Below are positions 1-8,487 of a DNA stretch of 62,851 nt, one piece after another. The notes beneath the pieces were generated by a model that did not search any database, was not told where the DNA came from, and worked only from the letters and a program-made list of their open reading frames with translations. Both the position numbers and the translations under genes were made by a program. The stretch is taken from contig JAATET010000003.1 of NCBI GenBank assembly GCA_015655545.1, positions 1 to 62,851 of the forward strand, in the 5' to 3' direction. The stretch's first letter is position 1. Each line of letters begins with the position of its first letter. The DNA is from Chthoniobacterales bacterium. GTDB taxonomy: Bacteria > Verrucomicrobiota > Verrucomicrobiia > Chthoniobacterales > JAATET01.

Positions 1-225
1 CTCGCTCCAAATCCAGACGACGGCATCGAGCTTGCCCTTCGCGGAAAGAATGCAGGCCTGCAGGGCGCGATCGGGAAGAAGCTTCCGGAGGTCGTTCGAG
101 ACCTGGCCGTTGAGGTAGCGCAGGCGATCCGCACCGCTCACGGAAAATCGCACGACATCGCGGACGGCGAAAAACCCACCCTCGGCGCGCAAGCGGGCCA
201 ACCGCCCGTCAGCCGCTTCGCTCAC
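1..225 (-). CDS. YgfZ/GcvT-like folate-binding protein, N-terminal part (cut by window edge)
   Basis: Only the first 75 codons lie in the window. The reading frame opens with GTG, which overlaps the TGA of the upstream gene (GTGA), so the start is well supported by coupling. The N-terminus reads RYLNGQVSNDLRKL followed by CILSAKGKLDAVVW, the pattern of the YgfZ family, which helps repair or assemble Fe-S enzymes using a folate-binding GcvT fold. The diagnostic C-terminal KGCYxGQE motif lies outside the window, so the family call is moderate. Confidence 0.6.
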   Translation of the reverse strand, partial: MSEAADGRLARLRAEGGFFAVRDVVRFSVSGADRLRYLNGQVSNDLRKLLPDRALQACILSAKGKLDAVVWIWSE

Positions 226-1175
226 ACCTCGCGCGCCGCTCCGCCAAAAAGCGAGAATCGCTTCGGCTTCGGCCCGGTGTCGCCGGCGGCGGCGGCCAGC
301 ACGTTCGCGGTGAGCGGATCGCGGCCGGGAAATGCGTAGTGCTGAGCGATGGCGGAAAAATCGAGATCGCTCCAGCCGCGCTGCATTCCAGCGACCAGCG
401 CACCGGCGGCGGCGGCGGCGGCGGGCAGCTCCAACCCGGCGGCCTGGCCGGCCTGGAGCGCGAGCTGGATATCTTTGAACATGTGCTTGAGCGCGAATCG
501 CGGCTCGAAGTCGCCATTGATCATCGCCGGAAGTTTCATGTCCGCGATGCCGGACCGGGTGCCGTGCTCCGCGAAGGCGTCGAGAAATTTCGCGGGCGAA
601 ACCCCATTTGCATCGACGAGCGCCATGGCCTCGGCCAGCGCTTCGACGGTCGCCGCGGCAATGAGATTGGTCGCGATTTTTACCAGGCTGGCCTGGCCGA
701 TCTCGGCGCCGATTTCGATGATCGTCTTCGCGGAGGCGAAAAGAACGGGGCGCGCGCGCTCGATCCACTCGCTCGATCCAGCGACGTAATAAACCAGCTG
801 CGCCGCCGCGGCGGCATCGCGGCTGCCGGTGAATGGCGCGTCGAGGAACCCGGCGCTGGATTTGGCCGCGAGCTGCGCGGCATCCCGCGCTTCACCGGGA
901 GCGATCGTGGAATGATTCACGATCAAGTGCCGGGCCGCGAGCGCGGGCTCCATGGACTGGAGCACCTCGGTGAGTGCGGGACCGTCGGAGACGAAGACCA
1001 GCAGGATATCGGCGGTCTCGGCGACCTCGGCGGCGGAGGAGAGAAAATTCGGCTCGGTCTTCGGGGACCGGCTCCAGACCCACACGTCGTAGCCCGCGCG
1101 GCGGAGATTCGCCGCCACGCGTGAGCCGATAATGCCGAGGCCGATGACTCCGATCGCCTGCTTTTTGACCGGCAT
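222..1175 (-). CDS. NAD(P)-dependent oxidoreductase, 3-hydroxyisobutyrate dehydrogenase family
   Basis: The 317-residue protein has an N-terminal Rossmann fold with GLGIIGSRVAANLRRAGY near residues 10-27, then the substrate-side motif HSTIAPGEAR and the catalytic-lysine region GQASLVKIATNLI. This is the beta-hydroxyacid dehydrogenase family (3-hydroxyisobutyrate, tartronate semialdehyde or glyoxylate/succinic-semialdehyde reductases). The exact substrate cannot be read. The ATG at 1175 is chosen because the frame upstream is low-complexity and homology starts there. It is the first of two coupled genes, overlapping the YgfZ-like start. Confidence 0.8.
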   Translation of the reverse strand: MPVKKQAIGVIGLGIIGSRVAANLRRAGYDVWVWSRSPKTEPNFLSSAAEVAETADILLVFVSDGPALTEVLQSMEPALAARHLIVNHSTIAPGEARDAAQLAAKSSAGFLDAPFTGSRDAAAAAQLVYYVAGSSEWIERARPVLFASAKTIIEIGAEIGQASLVKIATNLIAAATVEALAEAMALVDANGVSPAKFLDAFAEHGTRSGIADMKLPAMINGDFEPRFALKHMFKDIQLALQAGQAAGLELPAAAAAAGALVAGMQRGWSDLDFSAIAQHYAFPGRDPLTANVLAAAAGDTGPKPKRFSLFGGAAREV

Positions 1176-1179
1176 GCGG

Positions 1180-2313
1180 TTAGTTCGAGCCTTTTGGCTC
1201 GGGAGTAGGCGGCACGCCGTCGTCAGTGGCGGCACCGGGAGCCGGCGTATCCTTCAGCTCGGGCAGGTTGTTCTTGATCTTGGCTTCGTTACGCACCGTG
1301 CTGATCACGCCTTGAACAGCGGATTGCTGTTTCTGGTTTTTCAGGTAGCCGACGAGCTGTTCCTTGACCTGGTCGAAAGGCATCGGTCCCTTGGCCTTCT
1401 CGGCGGGCTTCGTCTCGGTGAGCTTGATGATGTGGTAGCCGTAGCTGGTCTTCACGGGCTTGCTGAGGTCGCCGACCTTCATGCTGAAAACCGCCTTGTC
1501 GAACTCCGGCACCATCTGCCCTTCGGAGAAGAAACCCAGATCGCCGCCCTTGCCTTTGCCGCTCGGATCCTCCGTGAGCTCGTCGGCCAATTTCGCAAAA
1601 TCCTCGCCCTTCTTGAGGCGGGCATAGGCAGCCTGGGCAGCAGCCTCTTTTTTCTTCGCTTCGCTCTCCGGAGCGTCCTTTGGCACCAGGAAAAGAATGT
1701 GGCTCGCCCGCACTTTCGCAGGCTGCTCGGGCTGCTCGAATTCTTTGAGGTTCTGCTTGTAGAAGGCCTGGGCATCGGCGTCGGTAACCTCGGCTTTTCC
1801 TTCGATCTGCGCCTTGATCCATTTGGTCTCGGCCAGGCCGGTCTTCATCTGCGCGCGCAGTTTCGCCTCATCGAGGCCGGCCAGCTTGAGCTGCTCCTTG
1901 AACGCGTTTTCGTCCGGGAAGTTCTTTTTGATCTTGGCCAGCTCGGCGTCGATGTCGGCGTCGGTGACCTTGATATCGGCCGCTTTGGCCTTGAGCAGCT
2001 TCTCGGTGATCATGTCGTCGAGAAGCTTGTGATAACCGGCGAGCTTTTGGTCGTCGCTGAGCTTCGAGACATCCATGCCGCTGGCCTTGACGGCCTCGTC
2101 GAACTTCGCCTGCAGATCGGCCTTGGAAATCTTTTCTCCGTTCACCACCGCGACCGTGTCGGGCAGATCGACGGGCTGGGCCGCGGGCGCCGGAGGAACG
2201 GCTGGAGTCTGGCCGGAGGCCTTATCGGCGGCATTCTGCGCGTGCGCGGCACCCAGCATCGCAGTGCAGGAGAGGACGGCAGCAAGACGGGAGGAGGAAG
2301 AGACTAGTTTCAT
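1180..2313 (-). CDS. Periplasmic parvulin-type peptidyl-prolyl isomerase (SurA/PrsA-like)
   Basis: The 377-residue protein has a signal peptide ending at GAAHAQ, a SurA-N-like chaperone region rich in lysine and glutamate, and one parvulin domain around residues 215-325 (RASHILFLVPKDA; GGDLGFFSEGQMVPEFD; YGYHIIKLTE). Proteins of this type fold outer-membrane proteins in the periplasm. Start ATG 2313 precedes a normal signal peptide. The gap to the downstream dehydrogenase is only 4 bp, so they are probably co-transcribed. One parvulin domain rather than SurA's two is common outside proteobacteria. Confidence 0.85.
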   Translation of the reverse strand: MKLVSSSSRLAAVLSCTAMLGAAHAQNAADKASGQTPAVPPAPAAQPVDLPDTVAVVNGEKISKADLQAKFDEAVKASGMDVSKLSDDQKLAGYHKLLDDMITEKLLKAKAADIKVTDADIDAELAKIKKNFPDENAFKEQLKLAGLDEAKLRAQMKTGLAETKWIKAQIEGKAEVTDADAQAFYKQNLKEFEQPEQPAKVRASHILFLVPKDAPESEAKKKEAAAQAAYARLKKGEDFAKLADELTEDPSGKGKGGDLGFFSEGQMVPEFDKAVFSMKVGDLSKPVKTSYGYHIIKLTETKPAEKAKGPMPFDQVKEQLVGYLKNQKQQSAVQGVISTVRNEAKIKNNLPELKDTPAPGAATDDGVPPTPEPKGSN

Positions 2314-2433
2314 GGAAAATATGGGAATGTTTCGTTTCGCACGGGTTGAGACCGATGGCCAGCCGAATTTGTTCAAAGCAAAAACTCCGCCGTTGCCAAA
2401 GAAGCCTCATGGATGCATAGTCCGCCTTCCATT

Positions 2434-2518
2434 GCTCACGTGGCGGAATTGGCAGACGCGTGCGTCTCAGAAGCGCATGGGGAAACTCGTGGAGGTTCAA
2501 GTCCTCTCGTGAGCACCA
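2434..2518 (+). tRNA. tRNA-Leu (anticodon CAG), CCA encoded
   Basis: A full class II cloverleaf can be drawn. The acceptor stem GCTCACG (2434-2440) pairs with CGTGAGC (2508-2514), followed by A and an encoded CCA. The anticodon arm TGCGT-CTCAGAA-GCGCA gives anticodon CAG. A variable arm (TGGGGAAACTCGT) follows, and the T-arm is GGAGG-TTCAAGT-CCTCT. The long variable arm and anticodon identify leucine. Confidence 0.95.
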
Positions 2519-2571
2519 TCCTATTTTCGATTTTCGACAAGACGGGGAGGGGCCCTGTCTTCCCTCCTGTC

Positions 2572-2618
2572 GAATTTCGAGTGGGGCATTTCGAATTTCC
2601 CATTTCGCATTTCGCATT
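2572..2618. repeat. Short ATTTCG-rich degenerate repeat upstream of ubiE
   Basis: The hexamer ATTTCG or a one-base variant recurs about six times between the tRNA and the methyltransferase, sometimes as inverted copies (CGAATTTCGA; GCATTTCGAATT). The run ends at the proposed TTG start. It may be a dispersed intergenic repeat; no function is evident. Confidence 0.4.
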
Positions 2619-3309
2619 GTCCACCAACCGCCAGCAGGATCCGGCTTTCATCCGGCGCACCTTCGCGACCATCGCGCGGCGCTACGATCTCGCGAACCAC
2701 GCGCTCAGCTTCGGCATCGATTTTCTCTGGCGCGCCCGCGCCGCCGCGATCGTGAAGAGCTGGTCTCCGCACCGCGTGCTCGACCTCGCCACCGGCAGCG
2801 GCGATCTCGCGCTCGCGCTCGGCCGCGCCTGCCCGGAGGCGGAGATCACGGGCGCCGACTTTTGCCAGCCGATGATGCTCGAGGCCCAGAAAAAGGGCTT
2901 ACGCCGCCTGGTGAACGCCGACGGCACCAGCCTCCCCTTCCGCGACGGCGTCTTCGACGCCGTCACCGTCGCCTTCGGATTGCGGAATATGGCCTCGTGG
3001 CCCGACGCCATCGCCGGAATGGCACGCGTCCTGCGACCCGGCGGGCATGTGCTTGTCCTGGATTTTTCGTTGCCGGCGTTTCCCCCGCTCCGCGCCGGCT
3101 ATCGTTTTTATCTGCACCATATCCTTCCCTCCGTGGCCGCATGCGTCACCGGCGACCGCGGTTCCTACGAATATCTCGGCGAATCCATCGAGCGCTTCCC
3201 GCGCGGTGAAGCCATGACCCGCCTGCTCGACGCGCACGGCTTCACCCTCGCACGGGCCGAGCCGCTCACGACCGGCATCGTCTCCATTTATACCGCGACC
3301 CGCCGTTGA
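2617..3309 (+). CDS. menG: Demethylmenaquinone / 2-polyprenyl methyltransferase (MenG/UbiE family)
   Basis: The 230-residue SAM methyltransferase has family hallmarks: FIRRTFATIARRYDLAN near the N-terminus, SAM motif VLDLATGSGDLAL, and FGLRNM followed by GGHVLVLDFSLP. It methylates the quinone ring in menaquinone or ubiquinone synthesis. The frame is open far upstream through the tRNA, so a downstream start is needed. TTG 2617 places the protein 11 residues before the conserved FIRRTF block, matching family length. Codon use is typical of the window. Confidence 0.85.
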   Translation: MSTNRQQDPAFIRRTFATIARRYDLANHALSFGIDFLWRARAAAIVKSWSPHRVLDLATGSGDLALALGRACPEAEITGADFCQPMMLEAQKKGLRRLVNADGTSLPFRDGVFDAVTVAFGLRNMASWPDAIAGMARVLRPGGHVLVLDFSLPAFPPLRAGYRFYLHHILPSVAACVTGDRGSYEYLGESIERFPRGEAMTRLLDAHGFTLARAEPLTTGIVSIYTATRR

Positions 3310-3332
3310 TGGCGGGGTTTTACCTTTTTCCA

Positions 3333-4310
3333 ATGATTCGCCCCACCCTTTTCGCCGCCGGCCTTGCCGCCATCGTATTTTCCGCCTCGCCGGCCCGCGC
3401 CTGGGATCCGCTTGGCCACATGCTCGTCGGCCAAATCGCCTACGACAATCTCACCCCCGCCGCCAAGGCCGGCGTCAATGCCGCCATCGCCCGCTTCAAT
3501 CCGAAAGCCAGGCCCGATGCGCCCTACAGCTTTGTCACCGCCGCCTGCTGGATGGATGACATTCGCTCCCGCACCGAGCCCGAATTCAAGCAATACGCCG
3601 TCTGGCACTACGTGAATCTTCCCTTCACCCCCGATGGCATGCCCGCTCCGAATCCCAGCGCGGGCCCGAACGTCATTTTCGGCGTCCAAAAAACGCAGGA
3701 TATCCTCACCGGCAAGACCACCGATCCAGCGATCGACCAGGACCAGGCGCTCGTCATGCTGCTCCATTTCACCGGAGACGTGCATCAACCCCTGCACACC
3801 ACAAGCCGCGACAACGACGCTGGCGGCAACAAGGTCAAGCTCGCCAACCTCAAGGATCCGCTCGCGGATCTCATCTTCAGCAAAGGCGGAAACCTGCACT
3901 TCTTCTGGGACAGCTCCTACCGCCGCATCTACAAAAACGGCGACGCCACCGTTTCCTTCGAGGCGCCGCTCCACGACCGCGCCGCCCCCGTCGCCGGCCA
4001 CAACCAGGCTCTCGCGCTCGTCCGCACGCAGGCCACCGCACTGGAAAAAAAATACCCGCCATCGATTTTAAAGGAACAAGGCGACGGCCTCAGCTGGGCA
4101 AAAGAGAGCCACTCCATCGGCTACACGCTGGGCTACGAAGCCCTGCCAAAAACCAGCGGACCGATCAAACTCACCCAGAGCTACGTCGACAACGCCCGCA
4201 ACGCCGCGGAAAAACGCATCGTCCTCGCCGGCTACCGCATGGCCAATTTTCTAAATACGCTCTACGCCGCCGCGCCCGCGACCGTCTCGCCGGCCGTGCC
4301 CGCGCCCTGA
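3333..4310 (+). CDS. Secreted S1/P1-type nuclease
   Basis: The 325-residue protein starts with a signal peptide (ATG 3333; cleavage near SPARA-WDPLGH). The mature N-terminal Trp and the His/Asp set (WDPLGHMLVGQIA; LLHFTGDVHQPLH; GGNKVKL; LHFFWD) are the three-zinc ligands of the S1/P1 family, which degrades single-stranded DNA and RNA. Exported, so probably nutrient scavenging. It stands alone, 24 bp after menG, and ends in a perfect 8-bp hairpin. Confidence 0.9.
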   Translation: MIRPTLFAAGLAAIVFSASPARAWDPLGHMLVGQIAYDNLTPAAKAGVNAAIARFNPKARPDAPYSFVTAACWMDDIRSRTEPEFKQYAVWHYVNLPFTPDGMPAPNPSAGPNVIFGVQKTQDILTGKTTDPAIDQDQALVMLLHFTGDVHQPLHTTSRDNDAGGNKVKLANLKDPLADLIFSKGGNLHFFWDSSYRRIYKNGDATVSFEAPLHDRAAPVAGHNQALALVRTQATALEKKYPPSILKEQGDGLSWAKESHSIGYTLGYEALPKTSGPIKLTQSYVDNARNAAEKRIVLAGYRMANFLNTLYAAAPATVSPAVPAP

Positions 4311-4318
4311 GAAATCCG

Positions 4319-4341
4319 TCGCGCGACTCAAGCGCGCGACT
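4319..4341. terminator. Perfect 8-bp hairpin between convergent genes
   Basis: GTCGCGCG and CGCGCGAC pair exactly around a 7-base loop. The hairpin lies between the rightward nuclease and the leftward GlgE operon, where a bidirectional terminator is expected. There is no U-run on either side, so it may rely on Rho or on hairpin stability alone. Confidence 0.5.
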
Positions 4342-4366
4342 CCGCGTCGACAATTTCCCGCACCTG

Positions 4367-4558
4367 CTAGAGCGTGATGACCGTGATCGAGAACGCTTCC
4401 TCGATCACCGAAACAGCCAGCGTATTCACCACTGCGCTGCCCCGATTTTTGACCAAGATTCGACGGCCGTCGATCGTCTCGATGACAAAGGGCGCAAAAG
4501 GCTCACGCTCCAACGCGTCGCTCAATTTCGCAGCCATGGCCGACGCCTTCTCGCTCAT
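4367..4558 (-). CDS. Small protein of unknown function coupled to glgE
   Basis: A 63-residue soluble protein containing EPFAPFVIETIDGRRILVKN, a pattern I associate with small verrucomicrobial and planctomycete proteins of unknown role. It is last in the leftward operon. Its ATG overlaps the glgE stop (ATGA), which argues that it is real and translated. No cysteines, signal peptide or membrane segment. Function unknown. Confidence 0.6.
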   Translation of the reverse strand: MSEKASAMAAKLSDALEREPFAPFVIETIDGRRILVKNRGSAVVNTLAVSVIEEAFSITVITL

Positions 4559-6555
4559 GCGTAAACGTCCGCGCCTCGCTCCCGCCCCTGCCAGCGACGC
4601 ACTTTCAGCACATGCGCCGGGCGCGTGCGCGGATCGAGCGCCACGAAATTCCGCGCGCCGTGCCAGAGAAATGCCTCGCCCGTGAGCAGATCGCGCACTT
4701 CGTAGGTGTCGCTCTCGTTCCAGCCGAAATCCGCGACCGGCGCATCGAGCCAGGCGGACTGGAAACCATGCGGGTCAAGATTTACCGCCACGAGCACGAT
4801 GCTGTCCCGCGCCGCAGTCATCTTGCTGTAAAAAATCACGCGCTCGTTGCTCGAAGGATGGAAGCGCAAATTGCGATATTCCTGCAAAGCGCGCTGCTCG
4901 CGACGAGCGCGGTTCAGCGCCGCGATCACGTCCTTGATATTGCCGGGAGCATTCCAGTCGCGGCCTTTGAACTGGTATTTCTCACTATCGAGATATTCCT
5001 CCCTGCCCGGCTGGGCCGGCGTCGCCTCGCAAAGCTCGAAGCCGCTGTAAATGCCGTAAACCGGCATCAGCGTGGCCGCGAGCACCGCACGCGCCACGAA
5101 TGCCGGCCGCCCGCCCGTCTGCAAATGCTCGGGCAAAATATCCGGCGTATTCGTGAAAAAATTCCCCCGGAAATAGTCGGCCATCTCGCCCTGCGTGAGC
5201 TCTTCGAGATATTCGGTAAGCTCGACCTTCCCGGTGCGCCACGTGAAATACGTGTAGCTCTGCGTGAAGCCGACTTTCGCCAGCGCGCGCATCATTTTCG
5301 GCTTCGTGAACGCCTCGCTGAGGAAAATCACATCCGGAAATTTCGCCTGCACCTCGGCGATGACCCATTCCCAGAACGCCACCGGCTTCGTGTGCGGATT
5401 ATCCACGCGGAAAATTCGCACCTTATGCCCCGCCCAGAAAAGCAGCACGTCGCGCAGCTCGGCCCAAAGCGCCTTCCAGTCCGCGCAATGGTAGTTCAGC
5501 GGATAAACATCCTCGTATTTTTTCGGCGGATTCTCGGCATATTTGATCGTGCCGTCCGGCCGCTGGAAAAACCAATCGGGATGGTCGCGCACATAAGGAT
5601 GGTCGGGCGAGCAGTTCACCGCGAAATCCAGCGCGATCTCCATGCCGCGCTTGTGCGTTTCGCCGACCAGCCAGTCGAAATCGGCCAGGGTGCCAAGCTC
5701 GGGCGCGACGTCCTTGTGCCCGCCGCCATTCACACCGTGGCGGAAATTGCCGATCGCGTAAGGCACGCCCGGCTCGCCGGGTTCGCACGTGCGGGAGTTG
5801 TTGCGCCCCTTGCGGTTCGTCTCGCCGATCGGATGGATCGGCGGAAAATAAATCACGTCGAAGCCCATCGCCTTCGCGTCATCGATGCGGCCCAGGCAAT
5901 TTCGGAACGTCGAGCCGCGGTCGGCCTTCCCTTCCGCCGAGCGCGGAAAAAATTCATACCACGCCGCGAATGCCGCCGCGCGGCGATCCACCCAGACGCC
6001 GAGCGCCGGGGCATACGTCGTGGAAAGCGACCGATCCGCGTAAAAACGCATCACCCCTTCCAGGCTCGGATCGGTGGCCATTTCCTTGAGCCGCGCCGGC
6101 TCCGCGCTCTCGAGCGAAACCGCAAAAGCCTCAAGCGTGGCGGCATCGGCTTTGGCAGCCGTTTTTCCCGCCGTTCGTAAAATCCGCGCGCCTTCCAGCG
6201 CCTCGCCTTTCAGCTCCGTCAGCCCGCCATCGACTTTTTTGCAGACTTCGTCGCGCCACGAGAGAAAGACATCGCCCCACGCCTCGACGGTGTATTCGTA
6301 GCGCCCCGTGCCGCTTACCGTCAGAACCCCGCGCCAGCGATCGTCGAAAGGCAGCTGCGTCATCGGCGTCTCGTGCCACGCGGTATCGCCTGCGCGACGC
6401 CATTTCAAAACCGCCGAGACAATATCGTGTCCGTCCTTGAAAATATCGGCCTCGACGACGACATCCTCGCCCTCCGCGCGCTTGATCGGATATTTCCCGC
6501 CCTCGATCTTCGGCGTGATCGCCTCGATGACGACCGTCGCGGTCCCCGGACTCAT
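4555..6555 (-). CDS. glgE: Alpha-1,4-glucan:maltose-1-phosphate maltosyltransferase (GlgE)
   Basis: The 666-residue GH13_3 enzyme extends alpha-glucan with maltose from maltose-1-phosphate. An N-terminal beta domain (CBM-like, KRAEGEDVVVEADIFKDGHD) precedes the barrel with YFPPIHPIGETNRKGRNN. The nucleophile Asp lies in RVDNPHTKP near residue 382 and the acid/base Glu in FLSEAF, exactly 29 residues later, the spacing I recall for the Streptomyces enzyme. Start ATG 6555 overlaps the upstream kinase stop (ATGA). The frame is open further upstream, but that part is the antisense-like shadow of the kinase. Confidence 0.93.
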   Translation of the reverse strand: MSPGTATVVIEAITPKIEGGKYPIKRAEGEDVVVEADIFKDGHDIVSAVLKWRRAGDTAWHETPMTQLPFDDRWRGVLTVSGTGRYEYTVEAWGDVFLSWRDEVCKKVDGGLTELKGEALEGARILRTAGKTAAKADAATLEAFAVSLESAEPARLKEMATDPSLEGVMRFYADRSLSTTYAPALGVWVDRRAAAFAAWYEFFPRSAEGKADRGSTFRNCLGRIDDAKAMGFDVIYFPPIHPIGETNRKGRNNSRTCEPGEPGVPYAIGNFRHGVNGGGHKDVAPELGTLADFDWLVGETHKRGMEIALDFAVNCSPDHPYVRDHPDWFFQRPDGTIKYAENPPKKYEDVYPLNYHCADWKALWAELRDVLLFWAGHKVRIFRVDNPHTKPVAFWEWVIAEVQAKFPDVIFLSEAFTKPKMMRALAKVGFTQSYTYFTWRTGKVELTEYLEELTQGEMADYFRGNFFTNTPDILPEHLQTGGRPAFVARAVLAATLMPVYGIYSGFELCEATPAQPGREEYLDSEKYQFKGRDWNAPGNIKDVIAALNRARREQRALQEYRNLRFHPSSNERVIFYSKMTAARDSIVLVAVNLDPHGFQSAWLDAPVADFGWNESDTYEVRDLLTGEAFLWHGARNFVALDPRTRPAHVLKVRRWQGRERGADVYA

Positions 6556-7547
6556 GAAGGCAGCTCCTCCAGCAACTTCACGATTCCTTCGAGCCCGTCG
6601 ACGCGAGCCGCCACTTCCAGCAACGAGCGCCGCGCAGCCGGAATGTGTTCCAAAAACTCGGGTTTTTCGCGCTTCATGCCAAGGAATCCATAGGCGCCCA
6701 GCGCCTGCATGAGCCGCTGCGCCGCGCACATGTAAAATACGTCGTCGAACGCCTCGCCGGCCGTAACGCCTCGCTCCGCGAGCAGCAGCGACTTGTAAAA
6801 GGCCAGCAGCTCCTCGCGCTCCGCGTCCGAGAGCTCCACGTAGGGATCGTAGAGCAGCGAGGCCAGATCGTATTGCGCGAGCCCCGGGCGCATGCCTTGG
6901 AAATCGATGACCCACGCCTCGCCGCCGTGAATGATCACGTTCTGCGATTGAAAATCGCGATGCACCAGCACGCGCGCCTCGCCCGCGAGGCGCAGCGCCA
7001 AACCGCGCACCGCCGGGATATTTACCGCTTGCTCCCCGGCCTCGGGCGACAAGCCGAAAAATCCGCACAAGCAGTGCTCGAGAAAATAATTCTGCTCCCA
7101 AAGATAGAGCTGCTCGTTGAACTCGATTTCGAACCGCGGATGCATCCCATCCCACTGCTCCGTCGCGCTCGTGTGCAGCAGAAATCCCTGCCGGAGCGCG
7201 CGTTCATACAGCGGCCGCCGCGTCGTCCACGGCTCATTCCGGAAACTCCACAGATCCTTCCCGCCCAGATCCTGCATCCAGATCAGACCCTCCTCGTGAT
7301 CGTGCAGGAAAATGTGCGGCACGTTCACGTCGGATTTGTCGAGGTAGTCCGCGATGTCCGCGTAGTGCCGGTTCTCCTCCTTCTCGGGATGGTATTTGAC
7401 CGCGATCATCGTCGGTCCGCTCGGCGCCTGGATGCGATAGAAATTCCGTCCCGAGCCTCCCTTCTCGAGGAGACTCACGTCGAAATCCTCGGACGCCAGA
7501 TCCGGAAAACGGGCGCGCGTAAACTCGATGACGGTGTCTGGAAACAT
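6552..7547 (-). CDS. Aminoglycoside-phosphotransferase-fold sugar kinase (AmgK-like)
   Basis: The 331-residue kinase shows GGSGRNFYRI (nucleotide loop), the lysine in MIAVKYHP, the catalytic loop VHRDFQSQNVI and metal-binding VIDFQGMRPG. It lies just after a sugar nucleotidyltransferase, the arrangement of AmgK-MurU, which activate MurNAc/GlcNAc in peptidoglycan recycling. Because the next gene is glgE, which needs maltose-1-phosphate, a maltokinase-like role is an alternative. The one-base gap to the nucleotidyltransferase and 4-bp overlap with glgE indicate coupled translation. Substrate unproven. Confidence 0.75.
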   Translation of the reverse strand: MFPDTVIEFTRARFPDLASEDFDVSLLEKGGSGRNFYRIQAPSGPTMIAVKYHPEKEENRHYADIADYLDKSDVNVPHIFLHDHEEGLIWMQDLGGKDLWSFRNEPWTTRRPLYERALRQGFLLHTSATEQWDGMHPRFEIEFNEQLYLWEQNYFLEHCLCGFFGLSPEAGEQAVNIPAVRGLALRLAGEARVLVHRDFQSQNVIIHGGEAWVIDFQGMRPGLAQYDLASLLYDPYVELSDAEREELLAFYKSLLLAERGVTAGEAFDDVFYMCAAQRLMQALGAYGFLGMKREKPEFLEHIPAARRSLLEVAARVDGLEGIVKLLEELPS

Positions 7548-7548
7548 C

Positions 7549-8487
7549 TTAAAAATCCGTGCCCTCATGGACGCCTTCGGCCACGCAGCGGTCGCGCACG
7601 ATACAACCGCGCAACTGCGCGCCGGAAGCGATTTCTGCATCGTCCCACACGATCGTGTCTTCGAGTGAGACATCATCCCCCACCCTCGAGCCCGCGCCAA
7701 TGGCGCACGCCCCGGCCATTTCCGCATGGAAGCTTCCTTCCGCGCTCGCGGGCCATTCCGTGTCGTCGAGATAATCCGGCCGCCATCCGCTTTCGTGGAC
7801 GAACCGATGCACCGCGAGATACTCGTCGCGCGAGCCGACATTGAACCACTGCCGCTCGTTCAGCAGCACGCCGCCGATTCGCCCGCCCTCGCCGATCCAA
7901 TCGGACAGCACCGGCACGAAGGAAATCTTCCGCACCTCGGGAATCTTTTCGTAAATCCCGGCGTTCCAAACGGACACGTTGGCAAAGTCATGCCGCGTCC
8001 CCTCCGCGCCGTAGCGATTGCGAATGTCCACCACGCGTCCGCCGGCGAGCGTCACTCCCGCGGAAAGTCCCGTATCGCGCAGCGCCATCGTCACTTCATG
8101 GCCATCGCGAAAATGAGCGTCGATCAGCGCCTTGAGATCGAGATCGGTAAAAATGTCGCCGCTGTAGACCAAAAACGGCTCCCGCCCGATCCACTGCTCG
8201 GCATGCTTGATTCCGCCGCCGGTCTCGAGCAGCTCGGGCTCGAAGACGAGCGTGACCGGCCGGCCGCGATACTGTCCCGTCGCGAACATTTCCTCGAACT
8301 GAAACGGAAGATGGTGCGTGTTGATCACGAACCTCTCCACGCCCGCCGCGATCAAATGATCGAGCGCAAAAGTCACGAGCGGCTTGTTGAAAATCGGGAT
8401 GAGCGGTTTCGGCCGTGAATCCGTCAGCGGCCGCAGCCGCGTTCCCAGCCCTGCGCCGAGGACGAACGCCGTTTTTATCCGGCTCAA
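7549..8487 (-). CDS. Sugar-phosphate nucleotidyltransferase with C-terminal left-handed beta-helix (MurU/ManC-like)
   Basis: The 312-residue protein begins at TTG 8487, overlapping the larB stop. It has the nucleotidyltransferase signature FVLGAGLGTRLRPLTDSRPK at residues ~7-26 and metal-site motif LVYSGDIFTD. A C-terminal hexapeptide-repeat tail follows (GAGSRVGDDVSLEDTIVWDD). MurU lacks this tail, so the protein is longer (usual ~225 residues) and closer in layout to GlmU or GDP-mannose pyrophosphorylases. Its placement beside an AmgK-like kinase suggests sequential phosphorylation and nucleotidylation of one sugar. Confidence 0.78.
   Translation of the reverse strand: MSRIKTAFVLGAGLGTRLRPLTDSRPKPLIPIFNKPLVTFALDHLIAAGVERFVINTHHLPFQFEEMFATGQYRGRPVTLVFEPELLETGGGIKHAEQWIGREPFLVYSGDIFTDLDLKALIDAHFRDGHEVTMALRDTGLSAGVTLAGGRVVDIRNRYGAEGTRHDFANVSVWNAGIYEKIPEVRKISFVPVLSDWIGEGGRIGGVLLNERQWFNVGSRDEYLAVHRFVHESGWRPDYLDDTEWPASAEGSFHAEMAGACAIGAGSRVGDDVSLEDTIVWDDAEIASGAQLRGCIVRDRCVAEGVHEGTDF

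Noticed and set aside
339-1124. Long plus-strand frame opposite the dehydrogenase
   Set aside because: Shadow of the minus-strand gene; repetitive Arg/Gly composition and no domain.
2413-2616. Upstream extension of menG through the tRNA
   Set aside because: It would translate the tRNA gene; family alignment begins at about 2617.
6556-7155. N-terminal extension of the GlgE frame
   Set aside because: Overlaps the kinase gene and shows shadow-type composition; the ATG at 6555 overlaps the kinase stop as expected for coupling.
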